Part shown: positions 23,296-32,053 of the stretch, in pieces
How the letters are laid out: each line of letters starts with the position of its first letter
Numbering within the stretch: position 1 is the stretch's first letter
NCBI RefSeq assembly: GCF_012935325.2
Contig: NZ_JABBYG020000002.1
Location: forward strand, 1 to 64,000
Source: Paenibacillus sp. PL91
GTDB taxonomy: Bacteria > Bacillota > Bacilli > Paenibacillales > Paenibacillaceae
Length of the DNA: 64,000 bases
Direction of reading: 5' to 3'
Made by a program: the position numbers and the translations under genes
The notes under the pieces: model-generated
Databases searched by the model: none
Told to the model about the DNA's origin: nothing
The model's input: only the letters and a program-made list of their open reading frames with translations

Positions 23296-23820
23296 ATGAA
23301 AAAAACGATTTTATTTGCATGTTTGATGCTATCTGCCCTTACGCTAGGAACGGCAATGACCCATTCGAATTCAAGTCCTGTCACGGTTACGATCATTAAC
23401 GGTGAAGGGAAAAATATAGGCAAAGCTGAGCTTACGCAAAAAGGTGACAAAGTGCATATCCTCGTTGAGGCAGAAAATCTTGCTCCAGGAACCCATGGCA
23501 TCCATTTTCATGCTGTAGGCAAATGCGATATCCCTGATTTTACGACTGCCGGCGCCCATTTGAACCCTCAAAACAAACAACATGGCTTCCATAATCCAAA
23601 AGGTTTCCATGAAGGGGATTTGCCAAACATCGAGGTTGGAGCTGACGGGAAAGTAAAAGCAATGATTACAAGTGAAACCGTAACTTTGGCACATGGGAAA
23701 CCTCATTCATTGTTCCAGCCTGGAGGAACCTCCATCATTATCCATGAAAAAGCGGATGATTATGTGACAGATCCATCTGGAAACTCCGGAAATCGAATAG
23801 CCTGCGGGGTTATCAAATAG
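23296..23820 (+). CDS. sodC: Cu/Zn superoxide dismutase, exported
   Basis: A 174-residue SodC with a signal peptide or lipid-free secretion leader at 1-25. All active-site residues are visible: copper ligands His70, His72, His88 and His150; zinc ligands around His96/His99, His105 and Asp108; Arg167; and the disulfide pair Cys77-Cys170. It should dismutate extracellular superoxide. The B. subtilis homologue YojM is reported to lack a copper ligand, whereas this one is complete. Ribosome site AGGAGGAAAG. Stands alone with its own terminator. Confidence 0.93.
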   Translation: MKKTILFACLMLSALTLGTAMTHSNSSPVTVTIINGEGKNIGKAELTQKGDKVHILVEAENLAPGTHGIHFHAVGKCDIPDFTTAGAHLNPQNKQHGFHNPKGFHEGDLPNIEVGADGKVKAMITSETVTLAHGKPHSLFQPGGTSIIIHEKADDYVTDPSGNSGNRIACGVIK

Positions 23821-23849
23821 AGATTGTCCTTTTCTCATAAACGACAAGA

Positions 23850-23890
23850 ATAAACCGCGAAGTAATCATAGGATTACGTTGCGGTTTATT
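23850..23890. terminator. bidirectional terminator
   Basis: TAAACCGC / GCGGTTTA with inner GTAATC / GATTAC, T-rich tail on the plus strand. Shared by convergent sodC and DUF3105 genes. Confidence 0.8.
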
Positions 23891-23923
23891 TTCATCTCAC
23901 CCTTTCCCCTTTTCTAACCACTC

Positions 23924-24709
23924 TTACATCGTTCCGCCACCGCGGCGTATGGATGCAGGGATCTTCTCAGGCCCTTCATTGATATACTTATAAATAAAAG
24001 TGGCGATTTTTTCTTCATCATAGACACTGAGCTCCATCGTTTTCGTCCAAGCATTAACGACAACCTCTTTGCCGGCAGGAATATCTTCATTCGGAACTGC
24101 CAATATCCCTGCCCCCGCTTCCCTAAAATTCACAAAGAAGTTAAGCTGCTCCTTGATTTTAGGATCGGCGTCGGCATGATAGTAAATGATAATATCGCCA
24201 TGCTCCAAATTATGAACGAGCATCTCGTACGACGGCTTGTCTTTATAGAAGCCAAATTTCAAATCATGCGGGCTATGTGTCCCTGATGTAGGAATCTTCA
24301 TTTCATATTGAACGGAGTCATCCGAATGGTCGGCCCCATAGTATTTGTCCTCCGTTACATCAATTGCAGCCTCTAAATTCAAGCTATTCACGTCATATTC
24401 CTTACCCAAATCCTTGGCAAAATGAACAATCACGACAATGATTGATAGGCTTAAAAGAAGATGTGCGGTAATGCGCATTGTTTTTGTTTTCCGCTTAATG
24501 GCCGCTTTTAGTTCCTTTTTTAGCCAGCTTGTATTTTCTTTATTCCATTTGGCAGCAAACCAATAACTAATGATGGCTAACAACAAAATAATTCCAGCAG
24601 TAACTAACAAAAAATACGAAGATCCTGATTGCTGATGCAAGCCCATATGCTCATTCATAAAAAAATCCGCACTCTCCTTTGCACTACTTCCTGTAGTGTT
24701 AATGATCAA
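23924..24709 (-). CDS. DUF3105 membrane protein
   Basis: A 261-residue protein: two membrane helices (about 32-52 and 82-100) and an extracytoplasmic DUF3105 domain (PF11303) with the signatures KIPTSGTHSP and VHNLEHGDIIIYYH, rich in His that could bind metal. DUF3105 has no established biochemical role. It ends a three-gene operon after BlaI and M56 peptidase genes, four bases after the M56 stop. Its position suggests that it is the output gene of the BlaI switch, or part of the sensor. Confidence 0.85.
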   Translation of the reverse strand: MIINTTGSSAKESADFFMNEHMGLHQQSGSSYFLLVTAGIILLLAIISYWFAAKWNKENTSWLKKELKAAIKRKTKTMRITAHLLLSLSIIVVIVHFAKDLGKEYDVNSLNLEAAIDVTEDKYYGADHSDDSVQYEMKIPTSGTHSPHDLKFGFYKDKPSYEMLVHNLEHGDIIIYYHADADPKIKEQLNFFVNFREAGAGILAVPNEDIPAGKEVVVNAWTKTMELSVYDEEKIATFIYKYINEGPEKIPASIRRGGGTM

Positions 24710-24714
24710 AAAAA

Positions 24715-25572
24715 TTAAGTGATTGCCAAAACAATCATGCCCATAAAGAGCAGCAAGACATGAATAGAAATCACTATAGAGGTCTTGCCCAGCCTTACAG
24801 GAATGTCATGGTCAGGGTCGACTAATTGCTGCAGCCTATAATTTACGACGCCATCGGTAAAATAGACTAGTACAGGTGTTGGGTTATCTTTAAATCCTTT
24901 TTTGATCAATTTTAGCAGCGCTCCGCCTAAGCCAAGCTCGGTGCCGGTTTTTTTAATCGCATGTTCATCGGCCAGCAATTCGCTCATCAGCTTAAAGTTA
25001 TGATAAGTCCATTTTGTGATGGGAATAAACCAAAGTGATTGCGAAATAAGCTGTAGAATGAATATTTTCAAGGAATCGTTATGGCTTTGGTGAAAGGATT
25101 CGTGCTCTATAACGGCCTCCAGTTCTCTCTGATCAAGCATTTCAATCAGTTCACTGGAAAGAACGATGAGCGGTCTTCTGAATCCAACGGTAAACGCCAT
25201 GGCGTGTCCGTGATCGATAACGATAATATTTTGATTAATCGGCTGAAATTGTTGAATGATCTTAGCGGTTAAATGTATATTTCTAAGCGACATCAGCCTT
25301 ATTTTAAAACGTCTAGACAGCACATATTGCTGAATGACCTTAATCAGCGTAATTAAAATCGCATAAGCAATTAGCGAGTTCAGAAAAGTAATGACGATAA
25401 AATAATAAAGCGTGTTTTCTTTGAACAAGCTAATACAAAACTTGAAAAAGTTCACTTTCACATTAACGCCAAAAATGAGATGGACGATGTACATCCCCAT
25501 CTGGCTCCATACCAACAGGGCAATGAAAAGACTGAGCGCCAATACTAGTGAGGACTTTCGCTGCCATCTCAT
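24715..25572 (-). CDS. BlaR1/MecR1-type M56 metallopeptidase
   Basis: A 285-residue membrane peptidase with four helices (about 8-30, 55-80, 168-186 and 262-284). The zinc site is HESFH at 157-161 in VIEHESFHQSH with the third ligand in SELLADEHA (198-203). It lacks the extracellular penicillin-binding sensor of BlaR1/MecR1, as do the many short M56 proteins of Firmicutes. It should cleave, directly or indirectly, the BlaI-type repressor encoded just upstream, whose gene it overlaps by four bases. Confidence 0.88.
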   Translation of the reverse strand: MRWQRKSSLVLALSLFIALLVWSQMGMYIVHLIFGVNVKVNFFKFCISLFKENTLYYFIVITFLNSLIAYAILITLIKVIQQYVLSRRFKIRLMSLRNIHLTAKIIQQFQPINQNIIVIDHGHAMAFTVGFRRPLIVLSSELIEMLDQRELEAVIEHESFHQSHNDSLKIFILQLISQSLWFIPITKWTYHNFKLMSELLADEHAIKKTGTELGLGGALLKLIKKGFKDNPTPVLVYFTDGVVNYRLQQLVDPDHDIPVRLGKTSIVISIHVLLLFMGMIVLAIT

Positions 25573-25988
25573 GCTTGATTGTCCTTTTTTAATTGTTGAA
25601 TTTTACGCTCAAGCTTGTCGATCAACGTTTGATCAACGTCCGAAAGCGCATCGATCATATGGTTGATGACCACGCCGCCAAATTCATCGAGAAGATTTTC
25701 GGTAAGCTTCTTGGACTGCTGCTCAATAAAATCTGCCTTAGATTCAGTAGGACGAAATAGTGAAAGTCTTCCTTTTAACCTTTTTTCTAAAATGCCCTTG
25801 TCCAACAATCGATTCATAACCGTCATGACCGTATTGAAATTAACAGGCTTCTCCTTCTCCAAACGAAGCTGCACGTCCTTAATGCTCAGCTCTTCTGCAT
25901 CCCAGAGGATATCCATGATTTTGGCCTCTAAAGAACCAAAAAATCGATTTAAGCCGACTTTGCCATATTTAAAATTTTTAATATCCAT
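25569..25988 (-). CDS. BlaI/MecI/CopY-family repressor
   Basis: A 139-residue winged-helix repressor: LEAKIMDILWDAEELSIKDV, then VNFNTVMTVMNRLLDKGILE, the DNA-recognition part, then a C-terminal dimerisation half. BlaI-type repressors bind TACA/TGTA dyads and are inactivated by their M56 partner. An 18-bp dyad with TGTAG arms overlaps its own -10 element (26004-26021). First gene of the operon; start after GGAAGGAGCGG. Confidence 0.92.
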   Translation of the reverse strand: MDIKNFKYGKVGLNRFFGSLEAKIMDILWDAEELSIKDVQLRLEKEKPVNFNTVMTVMNRLLDKGILEKRLKGRLSLFRPTESKADFIEQQSKKLTENLLDEFGGVVINHMIDALSDVDQTLIDKLERKIQQLKKDNQA

Positions 25989-26003
25989 GGACCGCTCCTT
26001 CCA

Positions 26004-26038
26004 CTACATATTATAGTGTAGCAATAATTTCATTTCAA
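26004..26038 (-). promoter_or_regulatory. promoter and BlaI-type operator
   Basis: Minus strand TTGAAA (26038-26033), 17-bp spacer, TATAAT (26015-26010). The dyad CTACA-N8-TGTAG (26004-26021) covers the -10, matching the TACA/TGTA operators of BlaI/MecI proteins. Confidence 0.9.
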
Positions 26039-26120
26039 GTGGTTACATCTGCCTTCAAATTTCTCGTTAGTATGAAATGATCATACTCTGCTCAATCTAA
26101 TGTTGCTGGAGGTGATGATA

Positions 26121-26258
26121 ATGACAGGAAGAAACAATAAGCCAGATAACGATGGTCCAGCAGCAAGCCCATCTCGTCTCGATCAATTTGGCGACAAGCT
26201 TAGCCGCGACACGCAGAACGCACCGAAGAAAGCAAATAACAAAGGAAAAAGCTGCTAA
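26121..26258 (+). CDS. small basic protein of unknown function
   Basis: A 45-residue hydrophilic protein rich in Asn, Lys, Asp and Pro (for example NNKPDNDGPAASPSRLDQ) with one C-terminal Cys. GGAGGTGAT stands at the right distance from ATG 26121 and a strong terminator follows, so a translated monocistronic gene is likely. Not recognised; no membrane or DNA-binding segment. Confidence 0.6.
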   Translation: MTGRNNKPDNDGPAASPSRLDQFGDKLSRDTQNAPKKANNKGKSC

Positions 26259-26267
26259 CAAGCAGCA

Positions 26268-26296
26268 AAGGCAGCCCATTTTCAGCGGGCTGCCTT
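26268..26296 (+). terminator. intrinsic terminator
   Basis: AAGGCAGCCC / GGGCTGCCTT, loop of nine bases, followed by CCATCTTATC. Confidence 0.7.
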
Positions 26297-26301
26297 CCAT
26301 C

Positions 26302-26734
26302 TTATCGTAACGAGTTCTTCGCATATTTCTTTTGATACCGCAAAATCTTTTGATAGACGGACTTGTCACTTAAAGACTTGAATCCATAGATAGCGGGACG
26401 AGTATTCACCTCAATGATTCATAGCTTAAGGTTCCGATCCATCCCTATATCCATCTCCATTTCATTGAGATGCTTGTAGGGTACTGCACAGCTGATGTGC
26501 TGTTTGCAGCCCTAACCTTCTGAGCTTTTGTTTATATGGTTTTATGTTAGGCATATATTTTCCAAGCAAATTCAACCGGTTTTGAAGTTCCTCCCTTGCA
26601 TACGTTTGTGACGATATTCTCTCGATGACCCAATCGGCCAATCTCACCTGTCGTTTCCCATAGGCCTTTCGGATTTTCTGCACCATCACTCTTGTACGAA
26701 TATCTCGTTTGGGCATATTTTGTACCATTCTCAT
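26302..26734 (-). pseudogene. YheC/YheD-type spore-coat ATP-grasp remnant
   Basis: The 3' part reads EMDIGMDRNLKL, a TGA where Trp is expected, then IIEVNTRPAIYGFKSLSDKS and QKILRYQKKY, the C-terminal end of YheC/YheD endospore coat-associated proteins (ATP-grasp). The preceding 90 residues are in another frame and end about 26462, so a frameshift lies near 26470. The N-terminal two thirds and any ribosome site are missing. The first part is less certain to belong to the same gene. Confidence 0.65.
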
Positions 26735-26753
26735 TGCGAGCTTAGTAGACGCA

Positions 26754-26794
26754 AAAGAACCGCATAGACAGCAGCTGCCTAAACGGTTCTTTTA
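26754..26794. terminator. bidirectional terminator
   Basis: AAAAGAACCG / CGGTTCTTTT with a 21-base loop; ends the thioesterase gene on the minus strand. Confidence 0.8.
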
Positions 26795-26799
26795 TCGGA

Positions 26800-27312
26800 T
26801 TAGTCCCAAGGATGCTTCACAGTTAAAAATCCAGCAAACTTCTTGCTCTCATCTCTTCTAAGCTTGCGCATCTTTGCGCGGTGCGGAGCCGTCTCAAATA
26901 GCTTGAGCTCCTCTTCCGTTTCTGGTACGACTATCGGAACGGGAATAGGCTTACGATTCTCATCCAAAGCGACAAACGTCAAGAACGAAGTTGCGGCAAC
27001 TTTGCGCTCCCCGCTTAACAAATCTTCCTTAATGACCTTAACAAAAACCTCAATAGAAGTACGGCCTGTCCATGTTACAAATGACTCTAGGCATACGGAA
27101 TCTGTGGGTCTAATGGGCTGGAGAAAATCGACGGAATCCGTTGAGGCCGTTACGACCGATCTCCTGCAATGCTTCGTTGCTGCAATAGAAGCAATGTCGT
27201 CAATGTAGGCCATTAGTTTACCGCCAAACAACGTATTGTGATTGTTTACGTCTGGGGGAAAGACCCTAGCCGTTTTGTAGCATTTGGATTCACGCGAGTA
27301 CCTTTGCTCCAT
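26800..27312 (-). CDS. acyl-CoA thioesterase (hot-dog fold, YkhA-like)
   Basis: A 170-residue hot-dog thioesterase. VNNHNTLFGGKLMAYIDDIA carries the catalytic Asn/Asp region and TASTDSVDFLQPIRPTDSV is the second family motif, as in YkhA/YciA acyl-CoA hydrolases. Hydrolyses fatty acyl-CoA to fatty acid and CoA in the cytoplasm. It starts three bases after the nucleoside hydrolase stop, so it is cotranscribed, although the pairing makes no obvious metabolic sense. A strong terminator follows. Confidence 0.9.
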   Translation of the reverse strand: MEQRYSRESKCYKTARVFPPDVNNHNTLFGGKLMAYIDDIASIAATKHCRRSVVTASTDSVDFLQPIRPTDSVCLESFVTWTGRTSIEVFVKVIKEDLLSGERKVAATSFLTFVALDENRKPIPVPIVVPETEEELKLFETAPHRAKMRKLRRDESKKFAGFLTVKHPWD

Positions 27313-27315
27313 TGC

Positions 27316-28281
27316 TTATTTTTCCCCTTTTGTAAAAACGGATAATAGCTGCGCTATTGCTTTCTCCTGATCGACCTCTAAGCAAAAATCAACGGGGCGG
27401 CCAACGGTTGAACGTACTCTGCGATCCGTAATGATCATTCCAGCCGTATATCCACTCCCACAGTCTATAACCGCATTCATCGTTTCGATTTGGACGAGCG
27501 ACGGGTTTATGGCTACGATAACGGCTAACGGATCATGCATCGCGCATTCCCCATCGAACTTATTCGAAAACGCATAGAAATCAAAGTAAGGCTCTAATGC
27601 TACATTCAAAAAATCGAGAATTTCTTGTTTGTCGTCTGCAATCTCTTGAGACAAATAAGCCATATGCCGCTTACTTAACCGCGTCTTCTGCGTCACATCA
27701 AGACCAACTATCGTAAGCGGAAGCTGCGATTCGAATACGATAGCTGCCGCTTCCGGATCGCCGTAAAAATTAGCTTCGCTAACGGGTGTACTATTTCCCG
27801 GTACGAATACGCAGCCTCCCATAACGACAACCTTCTTGAATTTGGTTTCGATAGAGGGGTCGAGCTGCAAAGCAAGCGCCAAATTCGTCTGTCTGCCAAC
27901 GGTAACCAGAGTAAGCTCACCAGGGCTCTCATTTACTTTTCGAACGATAAACTGTGCGGCGCTTTCCTCTTCCAGTTGTTGAGGAGACGGCGGCAAAATC
28001 GCGTCTCCTATTCCATTATGCCCATGGATATGGGATACAGACCCAGGAAACACACGTTTAAGCGGCCCTGCAGCACCCTTAGCAATAGGAACCTCATAAC
28101 CGCAATTCGCGACTTGAACGACACGAAGCGTGTTTTCGGTAGCTTGTTCAACATCAATATTTCCGAAGCCTGTTGTGATGCCCTCTACATTTATCTCTGG
28201 AGATAAGAGCGCGTATAAAATGGCTAAGGCGTCATCGATGCCAGTATCTACGTCCAGCAGCATTCTGTTTATGTTTGACAT
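27316..28281 (-). CDS. nucleoside hydrolase (IUNH family)
   Basis: A 321-residue ribonucleoside hydrolase. The calcium-binding DVDTGIDDA at the N-terminus is diagnostic; NLALAL, VMGG and ECAMHDPLAV (active-site His) follow. It splits nucleosides into base and ribose for salvage. ATG 28281 follows AAGGAGGAG; the in-frame ATG at 28332 lacks one. First gene of a pair with the thioesterase. Confidence 0.92.
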   Translation of the reverse strand: MSNINRMLLDVDTGIDDALAILYALLSPEINVEGITTGFGNIDVEQATENTLRVVQVANCGYEVPIAKGAAGPLKRVFPGSVSHIHGHNGIGDAILPPSPQQLEEESAAQFIVRKVNESPGELTLVTVGRQTNLALALQLDPSIETKFKKVVVMGGCVFVPGNSTPVSEANFYGDPEAAAIVFESQLPLTIVGLDVTQKTRLSKRHMAYLSQEIADDKQEILDFLNVALEPYFDFYAFSNKFDGECAMHDPLAVIVAINPSLVQIETMNAVIDCGSGYTAGMIITDRRVRSTVGRPVDFCLEVDQEKAIAQLLSVFTKGEK

Positions 28282-28386
28282 ATGATAACTCCTCCTTCTT
28301 CTTTCGTTCATTGTAAACAATTTATGAAACAAAAACCAAGCCTAAATTTTTAAAAAAAGTCATTATTTAATCATAAAAATCCCCTA

Positions 28387-28851
28387 TTAGCCTTGCTCGG
28401 CTAGTTGCTTTAGCTGTTCATTGCGATGCTCCAAAAATTTAGTCATATAGGCCTTTAAAACCATTCGCTCCGTTATCCATCCCAGCCAGCCAAACGGAGC
28501 CTCGAAACGCAAAATATCCGTCATTAGCGTGCCTTCTTCAAGCTTTTCAAAAGCGTGAACATGCATTAGGCTCTTGAATGCACCTTTTTGCGTTTCATCG
28601 ACAAATAAATATGGAGCGTTAAAATCCGTTATTTTCGATGTAAGCCGCTGTCTAATTCCAAAATGCGTCGCTTCAAAGGTAACCAGCTCACCTGCTCCTA
28701 TACAGCCAGTCGTCACACCGGCTACCGCTCGCTCACGCGTATGTTTCCAAACCGTTCTCGTATGTACATCAATATCGCGCGCCAAATCGAAGCAGCGTTC
28801 AATCGGTGCCTTTATCATTATGCTTGTCGTTACTTCGACCAACCCATTCAC
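28387..28851 (-). CDS. SRPBCC-family (polyketide cyclase/START-like) protein
   Basis: A 154-residue helix-grip fold protein. IMIKAPIERCFDLARDIDVH and the later TDILRFEAPFGWLGWITERM fit Firmicute SRPBCC proteins of unknown ligand. They bind hydrophobic molecules in a deep pocket. Start is probably GTG 28851. Neighbours (nucleoside hydrolase, inositol phosphatase) give no clue. Confidence 0.82.
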   Translation of the reverse strand: MNGLVEVTTSIMIKAPIERCFDLARDIDVHTRTVWKHTRERAVAGVTTGCIGAGELVTFEATHFGIRQRLTSKITDFNAPYLFVDETQKGAFKSLMHVHAFEKLEEGTLMTDILRFEAPFGWLGWITERMVLKAYMTKFLEHRNEQLKQLAEQG

Positions 28852-28904
28852 CGCTCTTCATTCTTAGCATTCTAAATCCGGATACATAAAATTAATTCAT
28901 ACAA

Positions 28905-29705
28905 CTAAGATAAGCCTTCTTTGATCATGTTCATAAAATAAGACTTATGCTCGGGATGGCAAGCGATCAAATAAGGCTGCCCGATCATGCCAGAAAACGG
29001 ATTACCGTCATAGTCAAAGATGACGCCTCCTGCTTCCTTCACCATAAGAATACCGGAATACAAATCCTCGCCTTCCGAGTTATATACGATTATGGCATCC
29101 AAATCGCCTCTTGCGAGCATCGTCCATTGGAGCGTCGGCGCCCAAAGGCGCATCATCCGTTTCGTATTAACGTCTATGTAGTGTCTTAGCTTAACGGCTC
29201 TCTGTTCATTTTGAACCGCATGACCCTGAATCCAGCCTACTCTCGCTTTTTTAAATGCTTTTGCCGCACCCATGCTGACCGGCTTCGTATTGCAATAAGT
29301 ACCCTCGTTCTCGCTTGAAACATAAAGCCGATCCGTCATTGGCTCGTAAATGACTGCAAGAACGACCGTTCTTTCAAAAACAAGCGTTATCGAAATGCCA
29401 AACAAAGGCATACCTATCGCAAAGTTATTCGTGCCGTCAAGCGGATCAACGAGCCACGTCCAATCGCTTTGCATATCATTTTCGCCGTATTCCTCTGATC
29501 GAATTTTATGGTCTGGAAAGACAAGCCTAATTTTATTTAAAATAATAGCTTCAGCCAAATGATCCACTTCCGTTACAATATCACCGTGGTCGTCCTTCTC
29601 CTCATAGTGATCCAATGTTCCGAACCTCTCGCGCGTGAGCCGTCCCGCTTCGTATGCTGCAGATATGGCCACTTCCCGTGCCCTATTCAACGTCATCTGA
29701 TCCAA
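28905..29705 (-). CDS. inositol monophosphatase family protein
   Basis: A 266-residue Mg-dependent phosphatase. VTEVDHLAEAIIL, the SEEYG glutamate, WLVDPLDGTNNF with two metal-binding Asp, and WAPTLQW (in place of the usual GSAAL) are visible; the last catalytic Asp is in NSEGEDLYSG. Substrates may be inositol phosphate, fructose-1,6-bisphosphate or others. TTG 29705 follows GGGAG; a GTG at 29753 would add 16 unusual residues. The altered GSAA region makes the substrate uncertain. Confidence 0.87.
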   Translation of the reverse strand: MDQMTLNRAREVAISAAYEAGRLTRERFGTLDHYEEKDDHGDIVTEVDHLAEAIILNKIRLVFPDHKIRSEEYGENDMQSDWTWLVDPLDGTNNFAIGMPLFGISITLVFERTVVLAVIYEPMTDRLYVSSENEGTYCNTKPVSMGAAKAFKKARVGWIQGHAVQNEQRAVKLRHYIDVNTKRMMRLWAPTLQWTMLARGDLDAIIVYNSEGEDLYSGILMVKEAGGVIFDYDGNPFSGMIGQPYLIACHPEHKSYFMNMIKEGLS

Positions 29706-29769
29706 TTTACTAATCTCCCGCTCTCCATTGATTTCTTCAATACAGTAAGTCACGTTACTGATTGCTCCT

Positions 29770-30129
29770 CTATTTATCAGTATAGAAATGAAGCCGATTG
29801 CCGAACGGATCAGTCAAGCTCACTTGATTCCATTCGTCATCAAAGCCCGGTCGCGCGAATTTGTAATTTTTCCCAAGCAAATACTGCTGAAGCCCCTTCG
29901 CGTCATCCACCTGAATGCGTACAGCAGAGCCTGGCGTACAATCACCGTGATGCTCGGATAAATGGATAATGCAGTTATCATTCGAAACTTGCATATAAAG
30001 CGGCATGCCTGGCTCAAAGCGATGCTCCCAGTCACATTTGAACTCCAAAAAATTGAGATAAAAATCTCTTGCCTTCTCTTCATCAAAAATCCGAAGTATG
30101 GGTACAGTACGTTTCATTTGAAAAGTCAT
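29770..30129 (-). CDS. bleomycin-resistance-like VOC protein
   Basis: A 119-residue VOC protein of the bleomycin-binding type. VPILRIFDEEKARDFYLNFL, CDWEHRFEPGMPLYMQVS and LSEHHGDCTPGSAV are the typical blocks of the Shble/BRP-like group. Members either sequester bleomycin-family drugs or have unknown roles. It is followed at 65 nt by the inositol phosphatase gene. Ribosome site AAGGATG. Confidence 0.87.
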   Translation of the reverse strand: MTFQMKRTVPILRIFDEEKARDFYLNFLEFKCDWEHRFEPGMPLYMQVSNDNCIIHLSEHHGDCTPGSAVRIQVDDAKGLQQYLLGKNYKFARPGFDDEWNQVSLTDPFGNRLHFYTDK

Positions 30130-30275
30130 CGGTCACACATCCTTATCCAGTGATATATCCTCCATGATTATACATTTATTTCTTGTGGTACGGAAGGTTG
30201 ATCACAGGAAAAAGGACCATACCCGTTTGCGACAATCGCATACAGATACAGTCCATTGTTCATCTTAGCACCTAT

Positions 30276-31262
30276 TTATTTTACGATACTCTCCAACACA
30301 TCGTCGATGATCTGCGAGTTTGCAATAGCACCCGAATATAGCCAGCTAGCTGTTCTTGGATATTCGTAAAGCTTGCCATTCTTCACTGCAGGAATTGCTT
30401 GCCAGATCGGATCCTTCAATGCTTCAGAGCCAGAATCAACATCGCTGTTGATAAGGAAGATATGATCGGCATCCAGCTCTGCCAGCTTCTCTAGAGAAAT
30501 AGCATTCCAGTTGCCAGTACCGGTTGCAGCGATTTCTTTCACTACTTCAGGAACAGTTAAACCCAGATCATTGTAAAGAACAGCGCCGCTGGATAGTTTA
30601 TCGCTAACGACGAAGAAGCTCTCTTGTACTAGCCAAACCGCTGCCGCAGATTCGCCTGCTGCTACGCCTTGAAGTTTCTCTTTTGCTTCTTTCGCTTTTA
30701 ATTCATAGTCATCTAGAACCTTTTGAGCTTCTTCACTCTTTCCTAGAACCTCACCGATTTTCAACAGCGATTTGCGCCAGTCAGCGTTAATCTCATCGCC
30801 AAGTGTATAGGTAGGAGCTATCTTTGCATATTGCGCATATTTGTCGCCCTCAACCGCACTATTTCCGCCTATTAGAATTAGATCAGGGTTAAAGCTTGTT
30901 ACCGCTTCAAAAGGCAGATCATATGGAATGGGAGGAATGCCATTGAGTGAATCTTTCAAATAATCTTGCGTCCCGTTTTGAACGGACCACTGCGCAACAG
31001 GCTTAACTCCCAATGCTACCAGATGGTCTTCCAAATAAGAAGCGATAATGCGCTGTGGGTTTGCAGGTATCGTTACTTCGTTTCCTAATGCATCCGTTAA
31101 TTTAAGCTCAGCAGGCGTTTCTTCAACAGTTGGTGCCTCAGTTGGTGCTTCAGTTGCAGCCGATTCATTGTTATTGCTGCCTCCACATGCAGCCAGCCAA
31201 AGCGACATCACCATCAAACTCATAAGTACAAGTACAAATTTCTTTTTATTGCGAATAAACAC
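30276..31262 (-). CDS. iron-siderophore-binding lipoprotein
   Basis: A 328-residue class III periplasmic-type binding lipoprotein: signal LMVMSLWLAACGG with lipobox Cys, a Glu/Ala/Thr/Pro linker, then VTIPANPQRIIASYLEDHLVALG and FNPDLILIGG of the FepB/FhuD/YfmC family. It captures Fe(III)-siderophore at the outer face of the membrane. GTG 31262 follows GGGGGA. A Fur box overlaps the promoter. No permease or ATPase is in the window, so it must borrow a transporter encoded elsewhere, as FhuD paralogues do. Confidence 0.9.
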   Translation of the reverse strand: MFIRNKKKFVLVLMSLMVMSLWLAACGGSNNNESAATEAPTEAPTVEETPAELKLTDALGNEVTIPANPQRIIASYLEDHLVALGVKPVAQWSVQNGTQDYLKDSLNGIPPIPYDLPFEAVTSFNPDLILIGGNSAVEGDKYAQYAKIAPTYTLGDEINADWRKSLLKIGEVLGKSEEAQKVLDDYELKAKEAKEKLQGVAAGESAAAVWLVQESFFVVSDKLSSGAVLYNDLGLTVPEVVKEIAATGTGNWNAISLEKLAELDADHIFLINSDVDSGSEALKDPIWQAIPAVKNGKLYEYPRTASWLYSGAIANSQIIDDVLESIVK

Positions 31263-31326
31263 GATAGTTCCCCCTGAATAACTTATTAGTGTTGAAGTGA
31301 ATCTCATCCACCTCAAAAGACAACTA

Positions 31327-31355
31327 ATGATAACAATTATCATTTTCATTGTCAA
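31327..31355 (-). promoter_or_regulatory. promoter with Fur box
   Basis: Minus strand TTGACA (31355-31350), 17 bp, TATCAT (31332-31327). The 15-bp dyad TGATAACAATTATCA (31328-31342) matches the 7-1-7 Fur box with one mismatch and covers the -10 region: iron repression. Confidence 0.88.
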
Positions 31356-31402
31356 CCGTGGTTTAATTTTTTAAACCATCGTTTCTAAGTCACAATGATT
31401 TT

Positions 31403-32050
31403 TTATAAATATCCTGCTCGTTCAAACATTTCGTTTACCTGGCGAGAGGTTTCTTGGACAAATTTCCTGACGATCTCCTCCGAAATGTAAATAGGTTTAA
31501 TACAAGGCTCTTTCGCCGAGTCATTAAACCAATGCAGCGTTCTCATTTTCCACTTCTCTATTTCTTGAGCGGTCAAGATCCCTGGCAATTCAACAGCAGC
31601 AGCTGTATGGAGCGTTTCCCATAGCCTTGGTCGCCAAGGCTCTATTTTATAAAAATTAAAATCGATTTGATCCGTGTCCATATAGTATAAGCTTCGTTCA
31701 TTTTCAATCGTTTCAACGTCTATTTTTTGTTTGAAGTCTCTGTACACGGTGTTTTGCCAGAATAGATCCGTAATGACGTGAGACATATACCCTTTTGCAA
31801 ACCAGAACCATTGCTCGCTCGAATGGTAAGGATCAAAATACGGACGCATATTGTTTAGAAAAATGTCTTCAACAGTACTATCCTTCCCCATTCCAAAATG
31901 GGTCTTTTGTTTGTCCGCTCTCGTTGTGTTCTCCCTCATATGAATAGCATCGGGCGATATGCTTCCGAGCAGAAAGGCAGCGTTAATGTCCATCCCTTTT
32001 TCCCTGAAAATCGTTTCCGTAACAAACATATGTACCATCGGCAGCGGCAT
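31403..32050 (-). CDS. zinc-dependent phospholipase C family protein
   Basis: A 215-residue protein of the PF00882 zinc-dependent phospholipase C type found in cytoplasm-facing Firmicute proteins without signal peptide. PLPMVHMFVTETIF, LLGSISPDAIHMR, THFGMGKDS and YMSHVITDLFWQ hold the conserved His/Asp. Substrate unknown. The start lies close to the decayed GNAT gene and lacks a strong ribosome site. Confidence 0.83.
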   Translation of the reverse strand: MPLPMVHMFVTETIFREKGMDINAAFLLGSISPDAIHMRENTTRADKQKTHFGMGKDSTVEDIFLNNMRPYFDPYHSSEQWFWFAKGYMSHVITDLFWQNTVYRDFKQKIDVETIENERSLYYMDTDQIDFNFYKIEPWRPRLWETLHTAAAVELPGILTAQEIEKWKMRTLHWFNDSAKEPCIKPIYISEEIVRKFVQETSRQVNEMFERAGYL

Positions 32051-32053
32051 CGT

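Noticed and set aside
23210..23299. 28-codon leader peptide before sodC with AAGGAGG and ATT start, ending TAATG
   Set aside because: Needs a very rare ATT start and shows no recognisable sequence; it is noted only as a curiosity.
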